Source of the DNA: Frigidibacter albus
Lineage (GTDB): Bacteria; Pseudomonadota; Alphaproteobacteria; Rhodobacterales; Rhodobacteraceae
DNA length: 64,000 bases
NCBI RefSeq assembly: GCF_009908165.1
Contig: NZ_JAAAUC010000008.1
Location: forward strand, 169,699-233,698
Direction: 5' to 3'
The notes under the pieces were generated by a model. The model made no database searches. It was not told the DNA's origin and saw only the letters and a program-made list of their open reading frames with translations. The first letter of the stretch is position 1. Each line of letters begins with the position of its first letter. The translations under genes and the position numbers were made by a program. Positions 49,227 through 57,322 of this stretch are shown one piece after another.

Positions 49227-49227
49227 G
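48268..49227 (+). CDS. IS481-family transposase
   Basis: 319 aa from MGQVRHGSATTTHAVRAAI. N-terminal helix-turn-helix (SLAQLSRELGINPKTVAKWRKR), then the DDE core: FHIDIAEV (D), ILTDNGIQF (D) and WTNGQVERMNRTIKDATV (E), with Y-domain ending. All catalytic residues are present and the frame is intact, so it is probably active. An ATG five codons upstream is possible. Confidence 0.94.
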   Translation: MGQVRHGSATTTHAVRAAIQRSQASLAQLSRELGINPKTVAKWRKRATVEDMKTGPTEPRSTVLTEAEEAAIVAFRRHTLLPLDDCLYALQPSIPHLTRSALHRCLQRHGISRLPDVEGDKPTRQKFKRYPIGFFHIDIAEVQTAEGKLYLFVGIDRTSKFAIAQLVATADRKTAWEFLQHMLEAVPYQVHTILTDNGIQFAEQPRNRNTIYSRPMRFDMICEANGIEHRLTKPNHPWTNGQVERMNRTIKDATVKRYHYDSHDQLRTHLADFLAAYNFARRLKTLGGLTPYEYICKIWTSEPDRFIFDPIHQMPGLNT

Positions 49228-49456
49228 GGTATGCTTGGTGAGCAACGCGAAATCCATATTTAGACTTGGGAACAAGCGACTCAACTACCGTGAGCGGATG
49301 GAAGCTGGAATAATCTGCGTCGGATAAGGCTTTGACTATTAGATCCTTCTTTGCAGTGTAGAATTTTATTTCGAATGGGAAGGGAAAGATGTCCGTGTCG
49401 CCGTGATCAATAATATGCTGCAACGCATACTCAACGATATCTTTCGACAGCTTCAC
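49223..49456 (-). pseudogene. Reverse-transcriptase-like N-terminal fragment (possible DRT), truncated by IS481
   Basis: About 75 genuine codons: MKLSKDIVEYALQHIIDHGDTDIFPFPFE..., then LVPKSKYGFRVAHQ. The GDTDIFPxPFE and PKSKYGFRxAHQ motifs resemble the N-terminus of defence-associated reverse transcriptases as I recall them. The frame then runs into the IS481 end and stops at 49184. The catalytic YxDD half is missing. 49457-49593 shows no gene. Confidence 0.5.
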
Positions 49457-49593
49457 ATTTGCCTCCCAAATGGCTCAAACAGATTCTCTTGCAGCCCAAG
49501 GTATCCGTCCGCCCCACAACTGCAACGTGTTTGATGTTGTGCTGAAACTTGCGGAGTGTGTGCGCCAAAAATCACATGGGACCTGCACACCAG

Positions 49594-49887
49594 CTAAGCA
49601 GCCCTATTCCGCCTGCGCTCGCTCGCCAGCTCTTCAGGCGCAGGTGCCTTGGCGATCATTACCCGCATCCGGTCGATCACCGCCTGCATGTCCAGCCCGG
49701 CGAGGTTGCAGACCATAGACAGGTCACGGCTCGACTGCGTCAGGTAGTCGCGGGCCTCCTTGCAGAGGATGATCTTCGTTGCACGCTTCTGGACGTGGCG
49801 GGGGCCGAACAGAGCGTCTTCCACCGCGCGCAGCAGCACCTCTTGCCACAGCTCCTTCGCAGGGCTTACGCCGGGCTGGTCATACAT
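49594..49887 (-). CDS. Hypothetical helical protein
   Basis: 97 aa. MYDQPGVSPAKELWQEVLLRAVEDALFGPRHVQKRATKIILCKEARDYLTQSSRDLSMVCNLAGLDMQAVIDRMR, followed by a basic tail (ELASERRRNRAA). Helical, with no signal or membrane segment. Small proteins of this look occur in phage and island modules of Rhodobacterales, but no family can be named. It overlaps the preceding gene by 8 nt. Confidence 0.55.
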   Translation of the reverse strand: MYDQPGVSPAKELWQEVLLRAVEDALFGPRHVQKRATKIILCKEARDYLTQSSRDLSMVCNLAGLDMQAVIDRMRVMIAKAPAPEELASERRRNRAA

Positions 49888-50179
49888 CGGCGGCCCGTTC
49901 CAGCCGCTGCTTCACGCTGGCACCCCAGACTTCGGACGGGGGCCAGTGCAGCCAGCTTGTCGCCCGGCTGAACAGTTCGGTGAAGAACTGCGCTAACGGC
50001 ATCGGATCGGCGGCGGGTTCGGAAGCGGGTGCCTCGCCCTGCGCTGGTGCAAGGATCGAAACCAGGAGGGCGAGGCAGGCCGCCTGCGCGTTGTGGGCGA
50101 AGGTCGCAAGCGGATGGGTGGCGGCGAAGGTCAGAAGCCGTTCGGCCTCTGGCCGATCCGTGGCGCTGGCCCGGATCAC
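49880..50179 (-). CDS. Hypothetical protein, possibly missing its N-terminus
   Basis: 99 codons from a GTG. The same frame stays open upstream to a TGA near 50240 and still reads like protein (RIAFLWDDIARQKLTALHAV), but has no good start. The gene may therefore have lost its 5' end when the neighbouring FtsH-like gene arrived. It contains LLTFAATHPLATFAHNAQAACLALLVSILAP. No family recognised. Confidence 0.45.
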   Translation of the reverse strand: MIRASATDRPEAERLLTFAATHPLATFAHNAQAACLALLVSILAPAQGEAPASEPAADPMPLAQFFTELFSRATSWLHWPPSEVWGASVKQRLERAADV

Positions 50180-50267
50180 CGCATGAAGGGCAGTCAGCTT
50201 CTGCCGGGCGATGTCATCCCAGAGGAAGGCGATCCGCCCGGCAGGTTTTCAAGGCCCACCTAAGCGC

Positions 50268-52490
50268 CTAACTTGTGTTTGTCTGGTTTCGGCCAGGCGC
50301 CCGCTCCTCCTTCGCCGCGGCCACCGTCCCATCGTCGCACGTCACCTGCGCCAGCCATGCCTCCAGATCCGGGCCCGCAAGTTCGCGGTGCTGCACCAGC
50401 TCCCGCGCCATGCCTTCCAGCAGCAGCCTTCGGGCAGCGAGGATATGCCTTGCGCGACCCTGCGCGGCCTCCATGCTTGTCCGCACCTTGTGCCGGATGT
50501 GCGGATCGCGCAGGGCGACCTCGGCAGAGGTGTCGCTCCACACCGGACCATGCCAGCCGAGGCCCATTTGGGTGTGCATGGACAGCGCAAGCGTGCTGGC
50601 GACGGCGAGGTCGGACTCTCGGCCGCCCCCAGATCCGGCAGAAGGATCGCCGAGAACCAGCACCTCGGCCGCGCGACCGGCCAGCAGGATCGTCAGTTCC
50701 CGGTCGAAGTCCTGGACGGTTCCTGCCGCCGGGAGACGCGTGCGCATGGTCTCCCCTCCCGCCGCGCTGAGCGCAACGCGCGTGACGTCGTTCCGGCCAA
50801 GGGCGGTGGCAACCAGCGCGTGGCCGCATTCATGGATAGCCACCCGCCAGTGCAGATCCGGATCATGGCCCCGCTGCAGCACCTGCGCGAGATCATCGAG
50901 GGAGAAGACGCGCCGCTGGCTCCGGCAGACGGACCGGAGGTTCCGGATGTTCGCGTCCAGCTCCGCCATGCTTTGGCCGACCGCCCGGCGCGCGAGCTCG
51001 GCGAGCTGCGCCTCGGGGAACTCGCCCCCAAGGTGGCGGCGCAGCACGAGCATCAGGCCACTGGCATCCGGCATCGGAACTTCGACGTGCAGATCGAACC
51101 GCCCCGGCCGGATGACGGCAGGATCGATAACAGCCGCATTGTTGCAGGCGCCGACCGTCACGACGCCCTGGACCTGCGCGATCCCGTCGAGCTCGAGCAA
51201 GAATGCATTGATCACTTGGCGCCTGTAGCTCGCGTTGTGTCGCTCGCCACCCTCGCGCGACCCGACTGAGTCGATCTCGTCGATGAACAGAACGCAGGGC
51301 GCCTTCCGCTGCGCCTCCTCGAAAGTTTCGCGCATGCCGGCGAGCATCTCCCCGAGGTGCCCGCGGGATTGCCAAGCGCCGAAGTGACCGGTCACGAGCG
51401 GAACGTCGGCCTCGACCGCGAGCGACTTCGCCAGCCAGCTCTTGCCCGTTCCCGGCGGCCCATAGAGGAGCAGCGACCGAGTGACGTCCTGCCAGGCGAG
51501 ACCATTCCTGGACCAGTCGACCAGGTCCGCGGCGATGCGTCTCGCTGCGTCGGCAGCCGGGCCGCTGCCGTTGATGCCGTGCTGCCCGACATGCGCCGTG
51601 TTGCGGCGCGCCAGAGCAGCAAGCCGGAGTGCAACCTCCCGTGCCGAAGCCTCCCGCAGGCCCGCCCCCAGTTCGACGCCGGACAGCATCGCAAGCGCCC
51701 GATCGCTCGGCAACGCCGACCGGGCCGCACCCTCGTCGATCTTGCCCGTCGCGCTGTGCGATCGCCGAAGGGTTGCGAGCAGGATGTCACGGTCCACGGT
51801 CCGGACATCGACCGGCTCCGGAAGCACGGCGCGCAAGGTCTCCGGAAGCCGGAGCGCCGCCGGAACCAGGATCAGGACCGGCCTATCGGTGGCGAGGCTC
51901 TGCGCGATCCACTCCGTAACCTGCGAGGTGGTGCTCCGGGACAGCTGGCCGTCGCTTGTGTCAGGACACAAGAACACCAGCTGATCCACGCCGTGTTCGA
52001 GAATGTCGGGTCGCCGCACGATGAGCTGTCCTTCGGGAAGCAGGGCGCGGCGGATCACGAGGGAGGCGTTGGCGACATCGCGGACCTCCGGAACCCGAAG
52101 AAGGGCCACAGCCCCTGCCCTCGTCATTTCGGCAAAGCGTTCAGCACTCCGGAACGTCGCCGCAAGTCGCGCAGCCATCAGGAGCCATGCGACCGGGACC
52201 GGGACTGCGGGGCGGTCTTCGCCGGTGATCAAGGTGGCATCCGGATCGCCATCGCGGCTCCGGATGTCCTGAGCGAGGTCCGGAGGCAAATGCGACAGCT
52301 GCGGATGGGCGGCGAGCACGTCGAGCGGCCCGCGCACCACATCGGGGAAGGCTTCCGCCAGCGCAGAAGCGGCCTCCGGATCCGGCATCTTCAGGGCGAC
52401 GGCGAGCCGCAGCCGCCGGGTGATCGCGCCAAGATAGGCGTCCCACTCCGGACGCGAGGGCTGCGAGGGAACAAGAGAGTTCTGGTTCAT
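50268..52490 (-). CDS. Soluble FtsH-like AAA+ zinc metalloprotease
   Basis: 740 aa. Residues 340-530 are an AAA+ ATPase with Walker A GPPGTGKSW (344-352), Walker B LFIDEID (401-407) and PGRFD. Residues 545-740 are an M41 peptidase domain with HECGH (553-557; FtsH has HEAGH) and the third zinc ligand in GGRESDL (Asp 627). Unlike FtsH there is no membrane anchor; the first 330 residues are a helical domain and a small alpha/beta segment (QLVFLCPDTSDG, RPVLILVPAALRLPETL) of unknown role. A regulatory or defence protease of the island is plausible. It is the last gene of a minus-strand run starting at 54121. Confidence 0.85.
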   Translation of the reverse strand: MNQNSLVPSQPSRPEWDAYLGAITRRLRLAVALKMPDPEAASALAEAFPDVVRGPLDVLAAHPQLSHLPPDLAQDIRSRDGDPDATLITGEDRPAVPVPVAWLLMAARLAATFRSAERFAEMTRAGAVALLRVPEVRDVANASLVIRRALLPEGQLIVRRPDILEHGVDQLVFLCPDTSDGQLSRSTTSQVTEWIAQSLATDRPVLILVPAALRLPETLRAVLPEPVDVRTVDRDILLATLRRSHSATGKIDEGAARSALPSDRALAMLSGVELGAGLREASAREVALRLAALARRNTAHVGQHGINGSGPAADAARRIAADLVDWSRNGLAWQDVTRSLLLYGPPGTGKSWLAKSLAVEADVPLVTGHFGAWQSRGHLGEMLAGMRETFEEAQRKAPCVLFIDEIDSVGSREGGERHNASYRRQVINAFLLELDGIAQVQGVVTVGACNNAAVIDPAVIRPGRFDLHVEVPMPDASGLMLVLRRHLGGEFPEAQLAELARRAVGQSMAELDANIRNLRSVCRSQRRVFSLDDLAQVLQRGHDPDLHWRVAIHECGHALVATALGRNDVTRVALSAAGGETMRTRLPAAGTVQDFDRELTILLAGRAAEVLVLGDPSAGSGGGRESDLAVASTLALSMHTQMGLGWHGPVWSDTSAEVALRDPHIRHKVRTSMEAAQGRARHILAARRLLLEGMARELVQHRELAGPDLEAWLAQVTCDDGTVAAAKEERAPGRNQTNTS

Positions 52491-52560
52491 GGCACACTCC
52501 GAGAAGTATCCCGGCTCGCGCCGGGATTTGTCTTTTGAAAGGAAGCAGGAGAGGTGGGGA

Positions 52561-53505
52561 TCAGACTTCGGACGCAGCCGCCAAGGCGTGCAGACGGGTC
52601 AGGATCTCTCCCTCGAGCCGTTCGGCGTAAACTTCGGAGACGACGTTGATCCACGGACCAAGCTCGGTCCGGGGGATGACCGCTTCCGGAAACTCCAGCT
52701 TCAGGGCCTTGTGCAGCGCCTTCTCGTTCCGGATCGCGACCTGTCCGGAGGCCTGCGGAATCTGGTGGATGATGTCGCAGGTAACGCCCTCCGCGAGTTC
52801 CAGCTGATACTTGCTCCGGGAGGTCGGATTGCGGGCATAGCCTGGTTTGACCCACCGCCGACCATCCGGAAGCGAGATCCGGAACAGGTAGATATGGCTC
52901 GGGGCAGCGCACCATCCGGGGTGGCAGCGGCCGCAGCCATGGCGCGCCGTGCGCATGTTTCCGGTCGAGATTTCCTGCTCGTGGCCGCAGCTCACATGCC
53001 GGTAGCTCCGGTAATTCGGGCGACGGCTCGGAGCCGATCCGAGCAGCTCCCAGCCCTGCCGTTGCGCCACCGACGCATCCCGGCTCCGGTTGCAGATGTT
53101 GCAGCGGATGCCGGTTTCGCCGCGGGCAACACGCTGGACCAGCGCGACCTGACGGGTAGCCTCATGGCCGCATTTCAGCCGATAACGGCTGTAGTGGCGC
53201 CGCTCCGGATCGCGGCCCAGCCAGGCGATGCCGGCGTCCCGGGCGTCCTTCGCCCACCGGCGTTCGAGGCACTCCTGACAGATCGGGTTGGCGCTCATCA
53301 GGGTGAAGATGCGCTGCACGTTCAGCGCGCCACAGGTCTTGCATTCGAGGGACAGGTGATAGCGGTCGCGCACCCGGGCCTTGATGGCGAACCCCTTCGT
53401 GCGGGCGGCTTCGCGCCACTGCGGCTGGATGCGGCCGCGAACCGCCTTCACGGACTTGCGGACATTGTTCGGGCGGCGGGGCATGCGGATGGCAGGCTGA
53501 GTCAT
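52561..53505 (-). CDS. Zinc-ribbon protein with GIY-YIG-like (T5orf172/MUG113-type) domain
   Basis: 314 aa. The N-terminal 190 residues carry four Cys pairs or Cys/His pairs: LECKTCG, PICQECLER, RCNICNRS, and CGHE...CGRCHPGWC. They are spaced as repeated zinc ribbons similar to those in phage or homing-endonuclease accessory proteins. From about 200, SHIYLFRISLPDGRRWVKPGYARNPTSR fits the MUG113/T5orf172 branch of the GIY-YIG fold. A DNA-binding nuclease is the best guess. It lies 70 nt upstream of the FtsH-like gene. Confidence 0.65.
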   Translation of the reverse strand: MTQPAIRMPRRPNNVRKSVKAVRGRIQPQWREAARTKGFAIKARVRDRYHLSLECKTCGALNVQRIFTLMSANPICQECLERRWAKDARDAGIAWLGRDPERRHYSRYRLKCGHEATRQVALVQRVARGETGIRCNICNRSRDASVAQRQGWELLGSAPSRRPNYRSYRHVSCGHEQEISTGNMRTARHGCGRCHPGWCAAPSHIYLFRISLPDGRRWVKPGYARNPTSRSKYQLELAEGVTCDIIHQIPQASGQVAIRNEKALHKALKLEFPEAVIPRTELGPWINVVSEVYAERLEGEILTRLHALAAASEV

Positions 53506-53620
53506 GGCTCGGCTCCTGATGTTGGGTATCGTGGTGGATCCCGCGGAGGCAGGTGCCCGCGGGTCTCTTGGATGTTCGCTGTCGAGGGTCGGCCCGCGAT
53601 GCAGGCAGGGCCTTGGGTCT

Positions 53621-54121
53621 TCAGGCGCTCCAGGAGGCCGGATCGTCGAGTTCGGGATCGTTCAGGATCATCGACATTGCCGCGATCTGGTCGAGCCGCC
53701 CGATGGCGGTGCCGATCATCTCGTTGGCGCGGCACGCCATGGGGCTAGTCCCAGTCGCCATGAAGGTCAGCGGCTCGGCATCGAGCATGGCCTGGACGCT
53801 GACAAAATCGTCATGGCTCTCGGAGGCAAGGGCATGGCGAATGAGCATTGCCGTCTGCCGCAGCGGCTGGTCGGAAGGCTGCAGCGCCTCGGTCTGAAAC
53901 ACCGCCAGTGCGTCGCGGGAGGTGCGCTCCCATGCGAGTTCGGCTTCCCGCAGCCAGTGGTCATAGGCGGTGTCGCCAGACCGTAGGCCCCCGACGTCAC
54001 GTTCGGCTTCGACAGCGAAGCCGAACGTTCCGAGGAACGCCTTGAAGGCGTGGATCACGGGGGTATTGCAGGATTCGTGTTCAGGCACGCCAAGCGGCGT
54101 GCTAGGGGTAGTATCAGCCAT
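53621..54121 (-). CDS. Hypothetical protein, first gene of the protease operon
   Basis: 166 aa. MADTTPSTPLGVPEHE... is followed by helical segments (AYDHWLREAELAWERTSRDALAVFQTEA). It contains no motif I recognise. The start at 54121 is preferred to one at 54223 because the region upstream contains the divergent RHH promoter. Neighbouring genes on the same strand (115 and 70 nt gaps) form a probable operon. Confidence 0.55.
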   Translation of the reverse strand: MADTTPSTPLGVPEHESCNTPVIHAFKAFLGTFGFAVEAERDVGGLRSGDTAYDHWLREAELAWERTSRDALAVFQTEALQPSDQPLRQTAMLIRHALASESHDDFVSVQAMLDAEPLTFMATGTSPMACRANEMIGTAIGRLDQIAAMSMILNDPELDDPASWSA

Positions 54122-54189
54122 GTTGTCTCTCCTTGCGAGATGGCGTGGACAGAGGCGGGTAAGGAGGTGAGAGTCCTTGCCCGTCTCGC

Positions 54190-54234
54190 TATAATGTATT
54201 ACATGCATTCTCGAAGTCAACAATTATCTTCGAG
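54190..54234 (+). promoter_or_regulatory. RHH gene promoter, palindrome and SD-hiding hairpin
   Basis: A perfect -10 TATAAT (54190-54195) is overlapped by an 11-nt palindrome ATGTATTACAT (54194-54204). Next comes a perfect 7-bp inverted repeat CTCGAAG / CTTCGAG (54210-54234). The right arm includes part of the GAGGAG ribosome-binding site. The palindrome is a natural autoregulatory operator for an RHH protein; the hairpin could limit translation. Inference from sequence only. Confidence 0.5.
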
Positions 54235-54244
54235 GAGATTCGCA

Positions 54245-54427
54245 ATGGCACGACCAGGCCGTCCCGCCGTGGACACGGAAGGCGTCACCGTGCGCTTCGA
54301 CCGCGCAACCTTGCAGGCGATAGACGAGATCCGACGGCAGTCTGACGACCTGCCCTCGCGCCCCGAGGTGGTCCGCAGAGCAGTGGCGGATTGGCTTGAG
54401 CGGCGGGGCACCTCATCGGACGATTGA
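54245..54427 (+). CDS. Ribbon-helix-helix regulator
   Basis: 60 aa. MARPGRPAVDTEGVTVRFDRATLQAIDEIRRQ ... RPEVVRRAVADWLERR is a typical CopG/Arc RHH domain with a beta strand VTVRF and two helices. Such proteins are often antitoxin or operon repressors; no toxin gene is adjacent. It may repress itself and the divergent protease operon. The space to the AIPR gene (54428-54513) holds nothing obvious. Confidence 0.75.
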   Translation: MARPGRPAVDTEGVTVRFDRATLQAIDEIRRQSDDLPSRPEVVRRAVADWLERRGTSSDD

Positions 54428-54513
54428 CCGACCGCTCAGCCGTGGACGGATCAGCCTGATCCGCCCGCCGGCTTCAACTGGCCGGTTAAGTGGACAAGCC
54501 AACTGTCTTCAGG

Positions 54514-56316
54514 TCAGCCGCCGAGTTCCGGTATGTCACTGCCAACCTTGGGGTAGTTGCCGGCCTTGACCCTTGGCCATACCTCCGGCCGCTTGGCGAC
54601 CTCGGAGATTTGCCGCCCTGGGGCAACCTGCTCGAAGATGCTGTTGACCTCAACGGCCCAGGAGTAGAGCAGGCGCTGGAATTCGGGGGAGAGCCGCTGG
54701 CGCTGCCAGATCAGCTCGAAGTCGAGTTGGTCCCCAAGCCGTTCAGACACGATCGAAATGACGTAGGTCGCGATATTGGCATAGCCTTGCCGGAACACCG
54801 CCTTCGCGTCCTTGGCCTTGATCAGACTTTCAAGCGTCTTGAATACGATGACCTTGGCGATCATGGCGCGATACCACTTGGCGTCGAGGGGATCGGGAAC
54901 GAGAGAAGGGTTCTCGTCCAGCGCGGCCATGAACGCCGCGAAGTTCTTCTCGCCAGCTAGCGCAACCTGGGCCGGTTTGCATCGCCATGCCTCATGATAC
55001 TTGGCGATGTCGTTCTTCGAAAGCTTGCGTTTGGTCGGGATAGCCTCCGCGATCTTCTTCTTCTGCGCCGGAGTGGTGCCTTCTCGCAGCATCATGACCT
55101 GATATGCACCGGACGCCCGTTCATAGAACCAGCGGCCCACCCCATCCGGGCACCACGTCTCGTTCGCCAGTTTCTCCAGCTGCACATGGAAGGCGCGGTT
55201 GGCCGAGAGGTCGGATGTCTTGACCGCGTTCTGGCTGTTTGCGAACCGCGAGATGTTCGCGATCAGCTTCTCGCGGCTCGCCTCTTCGGCGCCCTTGAGG
55301 ATGATGATCTTGGCGGGCACCATGACGTTGCCGAGGTCCAGCGCCTTGTTGTCGCGAGCGGCAAAGTAGATGGAAGAGGTCGTCTGCCCGCCGTTCACGA
55401 TCTGGAGGCCCTTCAAGAACGAAATGCCGATGCTGCCGTCCGCGCAGCGCCCGAACGAGGCTTCATCGCACACGAGGACGAGGCCGTTGTTGAACGCCAT
55501 GAAATGCTCCGGCTCGCGGGCAAGCGTCTCGGAAATGCCCTTGTTCACCTTGCCTCGGCCGCCAAGAAACGTGCGGACGTTCGCCTCCAGCAGACGGCTG
55601 CCATAGCGCTCATAGAGGCGACGTATGACCTGACCCGGAACGGCCGCGAGAGCATATTCGTAGTCGGCGTCCGGATCAGGCACATGAACACAGGCCAGAG
55701 GTTGCCCGAGTGTCTGCTCGAAGCTGATGGCAACCTCTTCGCGCGGCTTGCCTGCCGTGTGGCGGTAGAGGCGCTCGATATCCATCGCTTCGATCGCCAC
55801 GATGCGGCCATGCACTTCCTTGGTGGAGAAGTGCTTCAGCTTGGTTTTCCCGTCGGTGATCAGGAACACTCGCAGCTGGTCCAGGTCCGCCCAGTTCGCG
55901 GTGATCAGGGATATCAGCCCGTGGATCTCGTGTGACGGATCGACCTTGTCGATCAGCTTTCCGCCTGCCGCGTGAAACAGGAACGCGATGCCCTGCTTCG
56001 CAGTATCCGCTGCGGCGGAGTCGGCGATCGGCGTGATTTCCTCGGTCCCGAAGTAGTGCGTCACGAACAGGTCCAGTCTCGTCTCATCCGAGGACAACGC
56101 ATACCCGGTGATCCGCAGGCGGCTTTGCCCTACCTTGCCGTTCCAGTGACAGATCGTCGCCGGCTCGCAGATGCCGGCGTTTGCGACGTGCTCCATGACC
56201 AGTTCTGCAAAGACCAACTCTTCCGACGGAAAGGGGCCCTCATTCGCCTGAACGCGCTCTGAAATTGCAGTCTGGACCAGCGACCGGAAGCCGCGATGGA
56301 ATTCTTCAAGGCTCAT
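54514..56316 (-). CDS. AIPR-family (abortive infection phage resistance) protein
   Basis: 600 aa. The AIPR signatures are visible: RTFLGGRGKVNKGISETL, EPEHFMAFNNGLVLVCDEA and GLQIVNGGQTTSSIY. AIPR proteins are associated with phage-exclusion loci and are often linked to restriction or Z1 systems; the biochemistry is unproven. It is the last gene of the operon and overlaps the PD-(D/E)XK gene by 11 nt. Full length, no truncation seen. Confidence 0.85.
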   Translation of the reverse strand: MSLEEFHRGFRSLVQTAISERVQANEGPFPSEELVFAELVMEHVANAGICEPATICHWNGKVGQSRLRITGYALSSDETRLDLFVTHYFGTEEITPIADSAAADTAKQGIAFLFHAAGGKLIDKVDPSHEIHGLISLITANWADLDQLRVFLITDGKTKLKHFSTKEVHGRIVAIEAMDIERLYRHTAGKPREEVAISFEQTLGQPLACVHVPDPDADYEYALAAVPGQVIRRLYERYGSRLLEANVRTFLGGRGKVNKGISETLAREPEHFMAFNNGLVLVCDEASFGRCADGSIGISFLKGLQIVNGGQTTSSIYFAARDNKALDLGNVMVPAKIIILKGAEEASREKLIANISRFANSQNAVKTSDLSANRAFHVQLEKLANETWCPDGVGRWFYERASGAYQVMMLREGTTPAQKKKIAEAIPTKRKLSKNDIAKYHEAWRCKPAQVALAGEKNFAAFMAALDENPSLVPDPLDAKWYRAMIAKVIVFKTLESLIKAKDAKAVFRQGYANIATYVISIVSERLGDQLDFELIWQRQRLSPEFQRLLYSWAVEVNSIFEQVAPGRQISEVAKRPEVWPRVKAGNYPKVGSDIPELGG

Positions 56317-57322
56317 GCTTTACCAATCCGAGTGAGGAGAATGCTTGCTCGACGGGGATGGCGAGCTGCTCCAGCGCATCCACATCCAAGGTATAGACGG
56401 CCTTTCGCACCTGCGCCGGGACAGTTGCACGGCGCAGGCAGGGGAAATCATCCTCGACAGGGAAGAAACGCGCGTCGGACAGCTTCAGCTTGACGCGGTA
56501 GTGCTCGACATGGTCCTCGTCATAGCCGGAGAGCAGGAGCATGGCCTCGAAGAGGCGGAGCTGGCCCGCCGCCGGAAGGGTCTCGCGCAGGCGCTCCACC
56601 ATTTCGACCAAGTTCATCCCGTCGGGAGCTTCCTCGAAACGGACTGCAGCAAGAAACATCAGGCAACCGTCACTGTCCAGCTGCTCGATGCTGTTGATGC
56701 GCGCCAGGAACGAGTTGCCAACAATCGAACTCTTCACCTCGACAGCCCCGGAACCGATCAGAAAATCCTGCGCCGAGTGCAGGGGGCCCTGCCAGCAGTC
56801 GACTGCCGTGGTGGAAGCCCCGTGCTGGATGAGCTGCGAAAGCAGCCAGAGTTCACCCATCAGCCCGACCTGGGCCTGGAGCGAGAGCGGTCGCCGCTTG
56901 CGCGCCATGAACGTCTGCCAGTCCGATACCCGTCCGATGAACGCCTCGGCGAGGTCTCGCGGGCTATGGGTCCGGGCCGTGTCGAGGGTGCGGAGCACGT
57001 CCGCTGCCATGACGGTGAAGATGTCCAGCGAGCCCTCGGGCCGCCTTACAAGCGCGATTGCCGTTCGATCGCTGAACAGTCCGCCATCGCGGATCGTGAG
57101 GACATCGAAGCCCTTTCCGTCGGGAAGCCCGCCCGGCATCGACATTGCCGCGCGAGGAAAGCTCACGATCAGCGCTTCCCGCCGCCCGGGAAACTGGCAT
57201 CCCGCCTCGACGGCAACGGGGCCGACGTCGGTCAGATGAACAAACCGCCAGTTGGCCGAGTCGTCCTGTGTCGCCAGAACACGCCAGGACCGCAGCAGGC
57301 CCTCTTCAGTCCACCCAGTCAT
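56306..57322 (-). CDS. PD-(D/E)XK nuclease-fold protein (DUF4420 type)
   Basis: 338 aa. The core motif is spread as GLMGELWLLSQ (Glu157), HSAQDFLI (Asp186) and AVEVKSS (Glu195-x-Lys197), the arrangement of the PD-(D/E)XK fold. Homologues are annotated as PD-(D/E)XK motif proteins next to Z1 and AIPR. All catalytic residues are present, so DNA cleavage is likely. It overlaps the Z1 gene by 17 nt. Confidence 0.82.
   Translation of the reverse strand: MTGWTEEGLLRSWRVLATQDDSANWRFVHLTDVGPVAVEAGCQFPGRREALIVSFPRAAMSMPGGLPDGKGFDVLTIRDGGLFSDRTAIALVRRPEGSLDIFTVMAADVLRTLDTARTHSPRDLAEAFIGRVSDWQTFMARKRRPLSLQAQVGLMGELWLLSQLIQHGASTTAVDCWQGPLHSAQDFLIGSGAVEVKSSIVGNSFLARINSIEQLDSDGCLMFLAAVRFEEAPDGMNLVEMVERLRETLPAAGQLRLFEAMLLLSGYDEDHVEHYRVKLKLSDARFFPVEDDFPCLRRATVPAQVRKAVYTLDVDALEQLAIPVEQAFSSLGLVKHEP

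Noticed and set aside
49470..49718. Short plus-strand ORF of 82 codons
   Set aside because: Overlaps the minus-strand hypothetical gene and is Cys/Pro/Arg-rich without features.
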